Shown piece after piece: positions 14,042 through 20,542 of a DNA stretch of 20,542 bases. Positions within the stretch are counted from its first letter, which is position 1. Every line of letters begins with the position of its first letter. Origin of the DNA: Candidatus Njordarchaeota archaeon (GTDB taxonomy: Archaea; Asgardarchaeota; Njordarchaeia; Njordarchaeales; JAHKLH01); contig JAHKLH010000003.1 of the NCBI GenBank assembly GCA_029856635.1, forward strand, positions 1-20,542, written 5' to 3'. The notes beneath the pieces are model-generated. The model ran no database searches, was not told the DNA's origin, and worked only from the letters and a program-made list of their open reading frames with translations. Position numbers and translations under genes: made by a program.

Positions 14042-15436
14042 TCAAAGAAATTCCTTAAGAGCTTCTGTTACGACTGTGCGCTCTATTTCTGATGATAATC
14101 TATTAAATGATGAGATTAGTTCCTTTGAAAGTGTTTGAGAGAAGAAAACGTGACCATTCCACATAACTTTGTTTCTGTGAATAATCAATTTATTGTTTAA
14201 TCCGATGTATTCTATGTAATTTGGTGTTTTTATACGCGTCCTAATAGAGTTTATTCTAATCCAGGATCCTGTTGGGGATATGCTTAATAAAATCTGTGGA
14301 TTATGGTATGGTAGTCTTACATATGTTTTTTCGGGAGTTAATGAAATTAAAGCATTATGTTTTCTAAAGATTACCTTATTTTCTGTAATTGCAATTGTGC
14401 TGTTCTTTAGAATTATTTTTCCATCAGCAGCGTAAATGGTCATTGTTGAGGGAATAAATGGAAGTAATCTGAATGTTTTCTGCAATGGTGTTCGCACGAT
14501 TATAAACGGCCCAATGCACATATATTCTAAATGTGGTGACCGGAATATTTCAAAGAACGGGAATATTATGTGAGTTATGCCGCCCTTGAGAATATCAAAT
14601 GTTTTTCTGATTACTTCATACCCCTCAATAACTCTGCCACTAGGTGAATATACGTCCGCGGGAATTACAGCACTAGCTAAGGTTTCTTTGAATTCGTTAA
14701 GTAATGTTCTTGATAAAAAGAGTATAACATTCTCTGGTAATTCTCTCTTAATTTGAAATCTTTTGTGATTAATTATGATGGACGTTTGACCGATTATTCC
14801 GAGGAATAATATAGAATCGATGTTTGCAGAGTATATGATAGAACTAGGGGCAATGCCAATTTGAACAAATTTGTTCAACCTTATCGCAACATTTGTCATT
14901 GTAACGTACATTTTTCGCAGTTTGATTTCCGATGAAGTAAATGGATTAATTGTCGCAGTGATGGAAAGAATTAGACCTACAATTAATCCAAAGAATAGAA
15001 TTATTAAAAGCATTGGTAACAAATCGAAATAGTTGGTTAGTTTGAAAAGCATTAATGCTGAAATTGAGATTAAACTTGCCATAGATAATCCATTAAATGC
15101 TCCTGCAAGTGCGAATGAAGTGGATGATAGACGAATGTTTCCAATGATGTACCCAATGAAGATGAGTAAAATTCCAGCATAAAGAATCGCGGGTACAATT
15201 GGTGAAATTATATACCATGAAAGAGCATATAAGATCATCAGAAACATGCCAAATCTACTTACAATACAACCGAGTTTTGAGTGTTTTCCTACAATAGCCA
15301 CAAATTCATTAGGAACAATGCCAACAAACATAATTAATAACACACCAAGGCTGATTAACAGGTATCCAAAAGATGTAATTATTAATCCGAAGAAGATTAA
15401 CAATGAACCAATGATAAACATTAAAAGATCTCTCAT
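14042..15436 (-). CDS. Membrane protein with soluble C-terminal half, partner of an ArsR-like regulator
   Basis: A 464-residue protein I cannot assign. The first 170 residues hold six or seven hydrophobic membrane segments, beginning with FIIGSLLIFFGLIITSFGYLL. The remaining 290 residues are mixed alpha/beta with many short strands (repeated ALISLTPEKTYVRLPYH-like runs) and no recognised catalytic motif. The start overlaps the stop of the upstream regulator gene by ATGA, and GGGGGTGA lies just before the ATG, so the two are translationally coupled. The pairing suggests that the regulator is held at, or informed by, the membrane, which is inference only. The GPN-loop GTPase follows 38 bases downstream. 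Leu and Ile content is high and codon use looks like the neighbours. Confidence 0.8.
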   Translation of the reverse strand: MRDLLMFIIGSLLIFFGLIITSFGYLLISLGVLLIMFVGIVPNEFVAIVGKHSKLGCIVSRFGMFLMILYALSWYIISPIVPAILYAGILLIFIGYIIGNIRLSSTSFALAGAFNGLSMASLISISALMLFKLTNYFDLLPMLLIILFFGLIVGLILSITATINPFTSSEIKLRKMYVTMTNVAIRLNKFVQIGIAPSSIIYSANIDSILFLGIIGQTSIIINHKRFQIKRELPENVILFLSRTLLNEFKETLASAVIPADVYSPSGRVIEGYEVIRKTFDILKGGITHIIFPFFEIFRSPHLEYMCIGPFIIVRTPLQKTFRLLPFIPSTMTIYAADGKIILKNSTIAITENKVIFRKHNALISLTPEKTYVRLPYHNPQILLSISPTGSWIRINSIRTRIKTPNYIEYIGLNNKLIIHRNKVMWNGHVFFSQTLSKELISSFNRLSSEIERTVVTEALKEFL

Positions 15437-16242
15437 GCTTCACCCCCTTCTTCCTCCATATACCTCTTGAAATCAGTGAGGAATTGTTTCAGAAATGCCA
15501 GCAAATGCTTACCTTTCTCAGTTATATAATATTTCCCACGAGCCTTTTCTTGCGAAACAAGTCCAAGTGACATTAGTTTTGTTAAATGAAGTCTAAGAGA
15601 TGATGGACTTAATTTAAGCAGTTCCTTTAATTCAACAAAATATCGATCCCTTTCTTCCAAGAGAAAGAGAAGTCTTAATCTTTCCCTATTTGCAAGAACA
15701 TCAAAAATTTCCGCAGCATAATCTAGCGTTTCTGAACTTGGTTTTCCTTCGGACACATGTGTAGTAACTTCCTCTAGCGATTTTTTAAGTTCTTTTTTCA
15801 ATGCATTCTCAATTTCTTGACGAATTTCAGACATAATCTTCTGCGTATCAATGGTGCGTTCCTCATCAAAACGTATAATTTTGACTTTTTCTTTTGGCTT
15901 TGATGGCAGTGAACCAGACGGTGTTTCAACGATTTTAATAACTTTAGTAAGCGGTGTTTGAATGATTTTAGTAATTCTATGTTCCTGTTGGCGAATTTCC
16001 TTGCCTATTTCAGATAACCTTTTAGCAACTTCATCCATCGTTTTAGAGACAGTTTCCATTACTCGGGAAACAATTTTATTTATATCAAAATAAATAGGAG
16101 GATACTCAATTTTCTTCATCTCTTTTCTTTCGATCTCAATTTCCGCTTTTTCAAGAGCACGTTTTACCGCTTTCTCCACTTTCTCTTCGATGATTTTCTC
16201 TAGCTTTTTTATAAACTCATCAAAATTGTCTCTTGATGTCAT
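15433..16242 (-). CDS. ArsR-like winged-helix regulator with long coiled-coil N-terminus
   Basis: A 269-residue protein. Residues 1-45 are a charged coiled coil, and residues 50-105 and 130-165 are further helices. Residues 175-250 are an ArsR-type winged helix: FDVLANRERLRLLFLLEE, recognition helix SPSSLRLHLTKLMSLGLV, and wing QEKARGKYYITEKGKHLL. No metal-binding cysteines are present, so it is not a classical metal sensor. A GGGGA ribosome site lies five bases before the ATG. A TATA box and a perfect palindrome are found upstream, so autoregulation is likely. It overlaps the next gene, a membrane protein, by four bases. The coiled coil could mediate oligomerisation or contact with that protein. 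Confidence 0.85.
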   Translation of the reverse strand: MTSRDNFDEFIKKLEKIIEEKVEKAVKRALEKAEIEIERKEMKKIEYPPIYFDINKIVSRVMETVSKTMDEVAKRLSEIGKEIRQQEHRITKIIQTPLTKVIKIVETPSGSLPSKPKEKVKIIRFDEERTIDTQKIMSEIRQEIENALKKELKKSLEEVTTHVSEGKPSSETLDYAAEIFDVLANRERLRLLFLLEERDRYFVELKELLKLSPSSLRLHLTKLMSLGLVSQEKARGKYYITEKGKHLLAFLKQFLTDFKRYMEEEGGEA

Positions 16243-16269
16243 CGAGTTCCCCTAATAGAATGTGTAGAA

Positions 16270-16283
16270 ATTTGTATAAAAAG
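16270..16283 (-). promoter_or_regulatory. TATA box of the ArsR-like/membrane-protein operon
   Basis: Minus-strand CTTTTTATAC is close to the archaeal TATA consensus and ends about 30 bases ahead of the ATG at 16242. The start site would fall near 16250, giving a short leader with the GGGGA ribosome site. The neighbouring palindrome touches its upstream edge. Confidence 0.6.
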
Positions 16284-16298
16284 TTCAACATATTGAAC
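16283..16298. promoter_or_regulatory. Palindromic operator GTTCAA-N4-TTGAAC
   Basis: A perfect 6-bp inverted repeat with a 4-bp centre lies between two divergent promoters. On one side it abuts the TATA box of the ArsR-like operon, and on the other an ATTTAATTA element (about 16299-16307) that would serve mazG. A dimeric winged-helix protein bound here would cover the TFB/BRE positions of both promoters. The encoded ArsR-like protein is the obvious candidate ligand. Confidence 0.6.
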
Positions 16299-16338
16299 AT
16301 TTAATTACTCTTATTATCATTAAGATAAGGTGTGCAAA

Positions 16339-16632
16339 ATGAGTTTAACTTTAAGAGAGATCCAAGAGGTAATAAGAAATGCGTATTTTCACCGTGACTA
16401 TGCAAGAGGCTTGTGGAGAACCTTACTTTGGTTGGTTGAAGAGTTAGGGGAGCTTGTATCAGTAATTAATAAAGAAAAACCACGGGAACAAATTGAAGAA
16501 GAGCTTGCTGATGTTCTAGCATGGCTAGTATCTGTAGCAAATTTACTAGAAATAGATCTCGAAAAAGCATTTATCAAGAAATATCGCGAAGATGTAGAAA
16601 ACTATTTCAAAAGCCAAAAGAGAGTAAAATAA
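16339..16632 (+). CDS. MazG-like nucleotide pyrophosphohydrolase
   Basis: A 97-residue all-alpha NTP pyrophosphatase domain. WLVEELGELVSVI holds the ExxE metal ligands and EEELADVLAWLVSVANLL the ExxD ligands of the MazG fold. Enzymes of this size hydrolyse NTPs or dNTPs to the monophosphate and pyrophosphate, often for house cleaning of non-canonical nucleotides. In archaea a similar short domain can also be the HisE enzyme, but no other histidine genes are here. The start is ATG 16339, with AAGGTG six bases upstream; an in-frame GTG at 16330 overlaps that site and is less likely. It diverges from the ArsR-like operon and precedes the HD phosphohydrolase by 90 bases. Confidence 0.85.
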   Translation: MSLTLREIQEVIRNAYFHRDYARGLWRTLLWLVEELGELVSVINKEKPREQIEEELADVLAWLVSVANLLEIDLEKAFIKKYREDVENYFKSQKRVK

Positions 16633-16683
16633 AATCGATGTATACATTTTTCCTTATCATTTCGATAGTTTCAAAAAGTATAT

Positions 16684-16695
16684 TCAATATAAACT
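16684..16695 (+). promoter_or_regulatory. TATA-like element before the HD phosphohydrolase gene
   Basis: CAATATAAACTT lies about 30-38 bases ahead of the ATG at 16723. GTGGGATT, just before the ATG, is a plausible ribosome site. This suggests that the gene has its own promoter in addition to any read-through from mazG. Confidence 0.4.
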
Positions 16696-16722
16696 TCTTA
16701 CTTCTTTTTCTGTGGGATTCAG

Positions 16723-18018
16723 ATGCCAGTAATTATTAAAGACCCAATCTGGGGCTTTTATGAGATCGAAGATTGGGCCTTACCCATAATAGATCATCCT
16801 GCTTTTCAAAGATTACGAAGAATACGCCAATTAGCTGGAGCAGAAGTAGTTTATCCGGCTGCGAATCACACGCGGTTTGAACATTCATTAGGTGTTGCAC
16901 ATTTAGCATTGAAAATATCTAATGTTGTAGATAAGCGACTAAGAGAAAGGGGAGAAGATGGACTAACAGAGGAGGACAAAAGAACTGTTTATCTCGCGGG
17001 ACTTCTACATGATGTAGGTCATTTCGCATTTTCACATGCTGCTGAAGGTTTGCTTGATTTATATGGGAAAAACCATGAAGATTTTACGCGGCGGATAATT
17101 CTAGAGTTGCTTTCATCTGAAATCGAAAAAGCTGGATGTGATCCGGAAATCGTTGCAGAGTGTGCTGCGGGTAAGGAGATTAGAAAGGTTAGAGACAGGC
17201 CTTTCTTGAAGGAGATTGTTGGTTCTGCTATTGATGCTGATAAACTTGATTGGCTTCCGAGAGATTCGTATCATACTGGTGTTCCTTATGGTTTAATTGA
17301 TAGTGAGCGTATTATTCTCTTTATGAATGTTGAGAATAATCACATTGTAATTCATGAGAAAGCAAAACAAGCATTAGAGATGATGTTACTTGGTAGGGCG
17401 CTTTGTTTTCAAGCGATATATTTCCATAAAACATCTCGTGCAGCGCAAATCTTAATTGACCAAGCACTGAAAGCAGCGAATGATGAACTTAATCTTGGTC
17501 AAGCAATCGATGATTTGAACGAATATGTTAAGTATGATGATTACGTTATGTGGACAAAGCTCTTGCATGCGAACAAATCACGGGAGTATATAGAGCGGTT
17601 GGCGAATAGAAGGTTATATAAAGTTGCTTATGAGTTTTCTGCTTTAGTTAAGGTTGGTCTCCCTGCAGCAGATTTGCTTGGTATAATGAAGAGTAGAAAA
17701 ACTCGAGAAACATTACGGCAAATGATTGCAGAGGAAGCAAACGTAGATTCTCGTTTTGTAATAATTGATGCGCCTACGCTTCCGACGATACCATATTCTT
17801 TTCTATCAGAGGATCCTATGCGTATTTCCATCTTAATGAAAAATGGTGAGATAAAATCGCTCACAGAGATTTCTGATATAGCGGAAACATTACGTGCGTT
17901 TTTATACATCATTAGGATTTACACTTTAGAGGAATATCGCGAAAGAGTAAGAAAAGCAGCATTAGATGTTTTATCTGGAGGAGTTTCGAAGGCCGAAGCG
18001 ACGGAACAACATGTATGA
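16723..18018 (+). CDS. HD-domain phosphohydrolase, SAMHD1/dNTPase-like
   Basis: A 431-residue HD-superfamily hydrolase. The metal site is complete: His54 in RFEHSLGVAHLA, His96-Asp97 in LLHDVGHFAFSH, and the distal Asp in DADKLDWLPRDSYHTG. The opening DPIWGFYEIEDWALPIIDHPAFQR, then LRRIRQL, and the long helical C-terminal half are typical of the SAMHD1/YpgQ group, which removes triphosphate from dNTPs. Some archaeal members are uncharacterised phosphatases, so the substrate is not certain. Neighbouring MazG also acts on nucleotides, which supports a nucleotide-pool role. The ATG at 16723 fits the family's N-terminus. Its stop overlaps an ATG (18011) in the riboflavin kinase frame, suggesting an operon. 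Confidence 0.9.
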   Translation: MPVIIKDPIWGFYEIEDWALPIIDHPAFQRLRRIRQLAGAEVVYPAANHTRFEHSLGVAHLALKISNVVDKRLRERGEDGLTEEDKRTVYLAGLLHDVGHFAFSHAAEGLLDLYGKNHEDFTRRIILELLSSEIEKAGCDPEIVAECAAGKEIRKVRDRPFLKEIVGSAIDADKLDWLPRDSYHTGVPYGLIDSERIILFMNVENNHIVIHEKAKQALEMMLLGRALCFQAIYFHKTSRAAQILIDQALKAANDELNLGQAIDDLNEYVKYDDYVMWTKLLHANKSREYIERLANRRLYKVAYEFSALVKVGLPAADLLGIMKSRKTRETLRQMIAEEANVDSRFVIIDAPTLPTIPYSFLSEDPMRISILMKNGEIKSLTEISDIAETLRAFLYIIRIYTLEEYRERVRKAALDVLSGGVSKAEATEQHV

Positions 18019-18031
18019 AAGTGGTTTAAAA

Positions 18032-18415
18032 ATGAAAAAAATCATTGTTAAAGGAGTTGTCACAAGCGGGCTAGGAAAAGGAGGCTATTACGTATCCAAA
18101 GAACCTTACTTCTCTTTCTTTTCGAGGATATTTCAAGAGAAGCCTTTTCCAGGAACCTTGAATGTGATTTTAAATGATGCAGATGGGGTGAGTCTAAAGT
18201 TATCAAGGCTTTTCAGACCACGGGTGGGGGGAGCAATTCGTTTTTCGTATGGTTTTATCAAAAAAGGGGAAAAAATTTTCCCATGTGTGATAGTAAGGCC
18301 GGAGCTCTCAAGGCATCCTCCAAATGTTATTGAGCTTGTATCTCCCATTTATCTACGCAAGGCCTTAAATCTGCGGGACGGGGATCTGGTAGAAATAGTT
18401 ATTATTGAAGACTAG
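18032..18415 (+). CDS. ribK: CTP-dependent riboflavin kinase (archaeal RibK, DUF120)
   Basis: A 127-residue enzyme that makes FMN from riboflavin using CTP, the archaeal replacement for the bacterial and eukaryotic ATP enzyme. GVVTSGLGKGGYYVS (8-22) is the glycine-rich nucleotide loop, and FPGTLNVIL holds the conserved P-G-T-L-N segment that binds metal and phosphate. The end reads SPIYLRKALNLRDGDLVEIVI, typical of the cradle-loop barrel. The length matches stand-alone RibK, without the N-terminal winged helix found in some archaea. I chose ATG 18032, with GTGG seven bases before it. ATG 18011, overlapping the HD gene stop by eight bases, would add seven residues and is possible. The MoeA-like gene follows 31 bases later. 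Confidence 0.92.
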   Translation: MKKIIVKGVVTSGLGKGGYYVSKEPYFSFFSRIFQEKPFPGTLNVILNDADGVSLKLSRLFRPRVGGAIRFSYGFIKKGEKIFPCVIVRPELSRHPPNVIELVSPIYLRKALNLRDGDLVEIVIIED

Positions 18416-18446
18416 AAATAGAATTTTTCCGTAGTAGTGATAAAAA

Positions 18447-20186
18447 GTGCATGCAAGCAAACTATTTAAGCGATTAATAAGCCTAGATGAGGCCCTAAAT
18501 ATACTACTGAGTAATATAAAGGAAATCCAAGACTCAGAGGAGGTTGATCTTTTAAATGCTGGCGATAGAATTCTCGCTGAAGATATATATTCACCAATAG
18601 ATGTACCACCATTTGATAGAGCGGAAATGGATGGATATGCTGTTCGTGCAGAAGATACATTTGGAGCCTCTGAGAATAATCCAGTGAAGTTAAAATTGAT
18701 TGGATATGTAAGAATTGGAGAATCTGCTAGAATAAGAATTAATGAAAAACAAGCCGTTGCCATCGATACTGGAGCAATGATTCCATCTGGTGCTAATGCA
18801 GTTGTTCCTTTAGAATTTACCGAGAAGGAAGGCGATTGCATTTTTGTATATAAAAGTGTTTTCCCAGGAGAAAATGTGCAATTTGCTGGTTCCGATATTG
18901 AAAAAGGTGAATTAGTTTTAATGAAAGGAGAAATTCTCGATTTTCAAGCATTGGGGCTTCTTGCTTCAATTGGAATAAAAAGAGTACGTGTAAAAAGAAA
19001 GCCGAGAATTGCATTATTTGTTACTGGAAATGAACTTATCGAACCGGGGGAGGAATTATCAAAGGGAAAGATCTATGATGTAAACACTTATACTGTGAGT
19101 TGCCTCATAAGAAAACATGGTGGAGAGGTAGTATTTTGCAAAAAGCTTCCAGATTCTTTAGAGTGTATTCAAGAAGCATTAGAGAAGGCTCTTGGAACTG
19201 CGGATCTTATAATTTGCACGGGTGGATCCTCGGTAGGATATTCAGATTTATTGAGAGATGCAATAAAATCATTTCCAGATTCAGCAATTTTAGTTCATGG
19301 AATTCAAGTTAAACCAGGAAAACCAGTTCTAATTGGAAAAATTCAAGATAAAATTATCTTAGGACTACCTGGACACCCCACATCAGCGGTAATTGCAACA
19401 AGAAATCTACTTATTCCCTCTCTCAAAAAAATGCTTGGAGCAATACATTACGAAGAGAAAATTACCGGCATTTTACTGCGGTCCGTTTATGGAACACGTG
19501 GAAGAAGAACTTTCAAGACAGCAATTCTAAAAAAAGAGAAAGGAAGAAGCATTCTAATACCCCTCCCCGCAAGATCGTCATCAGTTCTTACATTTGGAAG
19601 AGCAAATGTAATTTTCTCCATAGGCGAATTACAAGAGAAAATCGAAGAAAACAGTGAAATCGAAGCATCTTATTTCACGAGAAAATGGGCAGATATAATC
19701 ATTGCAGGATCGTGGGACAAAAAATTTGAAACTGTAATAAAAGCCTTGTGGAAAAGAGGAATAAGAGCATATTTCATTAAGACAGGAAACTCAATTGCTA
19801 AGACAATGCTCAAAACAGGAGAAGCAGATATCGTAAGCATTAGTTGTCTTCCCGAAGATGAAATAAATTGTGAGGTAAAAATAAGGCGAAAAATTGTATG
19901 CACTAAAGCTAGAGAAAAAATTCAAACAGTAGCCGCGAGAAGAGATTCAGCATTAATAAAAATTGCGAGAAAATACGCATCCAAAATTCTTCCTGTTGGA
20001 ACTGATTCAGCAGCATTGAATGCGGTGATGAATGGCAGAGCAGATGTAGCGATAATTCCAAAATACGTCGCAGAACAACACAATGTTGATTATGAGGAGA
20101 TCGGAGAGGAAATTTTGTGCTGTGTTGGAAAAGACAGGAAGCATACAAAACAAGTGATAACTGAATTGAAAAGGATAGTAACCTAA
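18447..20186 (+). CDS. moeA: MoeA-like molybdopterin molybdotransferase fused to a PBP-like domain
   Basis: A 579-residue protein. Residues 1-400 are MoeA, which inserts molybdate or tungstate into adenylated molybdopterin. VPPFDRAEMDGYAV (53-66) is the signature loop, TGGSSVGYSDLL (258-269) is the MoCF-domain nucleotide loop (normally TGGVSVG), and GLPGHPTSA (306-314) is normally GLPGNPVS. Residues from about 410 on (ADIIIAGSWDKKFETVIKAL, GEADIVSISCLP, TDSAALNAVMNGRADVAII) correspond to the binding-protein-like domain fused to MoeA in many archaea. That domain is shorter than usual and lacks the NRQRGSGTR-type stretch I would expect, so it may have lost its ligand site. The GTG start is supported by AGTGAT five bases upstream. 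It sits in line with ribK, making a cofactor cluster; no other molybdenum genes are seen. Confidence 0.9.
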   Translation: MHASKLFKRLISLDEALNILLSNIKEIQDSEEVDLLNAGDRILAEDIYSPIDVPPFDRAEMDGYAVRAEDTFGASENNPVKLKLIGYVRIGESARIRINEKQAVAIDTGAMIPSGANAVVPLEFTEKEGDCIFVYKSVFPGENVQFAGSDIEKGELVLMKGEILDFQALGLLASIGIKRVRVKRKPRIALFVTGNELIEPGEELSKGKIYDVNTYTVSCLIRKHGGEVVFCKKLPDSLECIQEALEKALGTADLIICTGGSSVGYSDLLRDAIKSFPDSAILVHGIQVKPGKPVLIGKIQDKIILGLPGHPTSAVIATRNLLIPSLKKMLGAIHYEEKITGILLRSVYGTRGRRTFKTAILKKEKGRSILIPLPARSSSVLTFGRANVIFSIGELQEKIEENSEIEASYFTRKWADIIIAGSWDKKFETVIKALWKRGIRAYFIKTGNSIAKTMLKTGEADIVSISCLPEDEINCEVKIRRKIVCTKAREKIQTVAARRDSALIKIARKYASKILPVGTDSAALNAVMNGRADVAIIPKYVAEQHNVDYEEIGEEILCCVGKDRKHTKQVITELKRIVT

Positions 20187-20224
20187 GGATCATCACGTTT
20201 AAGTATGAACTTTAAAGTATCCTA

Positions 20225-20250
20225 TTTCATATGAAACAATGCTAAAGCAT
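20225..20250. repeat. Two short palindromes after the moeA gene
   Basis: TTTCATATGAAA (20225-20236) and ATGCTAAAGCAT (20239-20250) are both perfect 12-bp palindromes, two bases apart, 39 bases past the moeA stop and about 65 before the tRNA. They could be regulatory or a processing/termination structure, but short A/T-rich palindromes also arise by chance. Confidence 0.3.
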
Positions 20251-20313
20251 ATACAGTATAGAATTTCAAATTTTAAAAATGATTATCATTAAATCATTAA
20301 TGGATATTGACTT

Positions 20314-20429
20314 GGGCCCGTGGCGCAGCCAGGTAGCGCGTCGGGCTTTTAACCACCAAATTGGGTGCCCTGGAGAAAAAAACAAGGAGAGAGACCCGAT
20401 GGTCGCGGGTTCAAATCCCGCCGGGCCCA
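20314..20429 (+). tRNA. tRNA-Lys (anticodon UUU) with a 42-nt archaeal intron
   Basis: Acceptor GGGCCCG (20314-20320) pairs fully with CGGGCCC (20422-20428), with discriminator A at 20429. The D arm is GCGC/GCGC. Anticodon stem TCGGG (20341-20345) pairs with CCCGA (20395-20399), and T stem GCGGG pairs with CCCGC around TTCAAAT. The anticodon TTT is at 20348-20350. An intron (20352-20393) lies at the canonical 37/38 position. The splice site folds as a perfect bulge-helix-bulge: CTTT (20346-20349) pairs with AGAG (20388-20391), flanked by 3-base bulges TAA (20350-20352) and AGA (20392-20394), and then C20353-C20354 pair with G86-G87. This is the substrate of the archaeal splicing endonuclease. 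No CCA is encoded. Confidence 0.97.
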
Positions 20430-20542
20430 TTATTCCCGCAAATTGAAGAATTTGATTATCAAATGTATTGTACGCATTTTTTCATAAACGCTCATGACGA
20501 CTCTTTTGCACATTTTTTAAAGCCTATGGCATTATGCAAATA

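Noticed and set aside
20190..20196. GTGATGA on the minus strand just after the moeA stop
   Set aside because: No CTGA occurs at the expected 12-base distance, and the following bases are moeA coding sequence.
1..20542. CRISPR arrays, insertion sequences or prophage genes
   Set aside because: No regularly spaced repeats, transposase or integrase motifs, or phage structural genes were seen anywhere in the window.

Overview
The window is AT-rich archaeal DNA with short intergenic gaps. Archaeal signs are a tRNA-Lys whose intron folds into a textbook bulge-helix-bulge, two box C/D guide RNA genes with strict C-12-D'-3-C'-12-D spacing, a CTP-dependent riboflavin kinase, a GPN-loop GTPase, an ADP-forming acyl-CoA synthetase alpha subunit, a TrmB-type regulator, a MoeA fused to a binding-protein-like domain, and TATA-like boxes close to start codons. 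The phylum cannot be fixed from this sequence. A Uba5-like E1 and an actin-like ATPase would suit a TACK or Asgard lineage, but that is a guess.

Layout. Bases 1-497 hold no gene. A minus-strand pair follows: a Uba5-like E1 enzyme (1225-1998) overlapping by 8 bp a coiled-coil protein that ends in what looks like a worn-out P-loop ATPase domain (498-1232). Just upstream lie two divergent box C/D sRNA genes (2053-2101 minus, 2140-2188 plus). Then come a small membrane protein whose 5' end is frameshifted at an A8 run, an acyl-CoA synthetase alpha subunit, a retropepsin-like protein, a RimL-type acetyltransferase, a second retropepsin-like protein with NSG in place of DTG, and a galactokinase-like GHMP kinase. 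A nested inverted repeat separates the kinase from a divergent actin/ParM-like gene.

Downstream of the actin-like gene is an Opp/Dpp-type ABC ATPase pseudogene (9477-10448) broken in several places. Next are a TrmB-like regulator with a roughly 300-residue coiled coil and an adjacent LysK-like M20 hydrolase. Converging on them from the other strand are a GPN-loop GTPase, a polytopic membrane protein and an ArsR-like coiled-coil regulator; the last two overlap by 4 bp. Upstream of the regulator is a perfect GTTCAA-N4-TTGAAC palindrome shared with the divergent mazG gene.

The right end runs on the plus strand: MazG-like pyrophosphohydrolase, HD-domain phosphohydrolase, riboflavin kinase, MoeA-like protein and tRNA-Lys. 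Themes are nucleotide and cofactor metabolism (MazG, HD, RibK, MoeA), RNA modification (two guide RNAs) and several unassigned coiled-coil proteins. The least ordinary parts are the sRNA pair with its E1/coiled-coil neighbours, the coiled-coil TrmB protein, and the regulator/membrane-protein pair with its operator. Frameshifts occur at A-rich runs in two loci, so assembly error has to be weighed against real decay.
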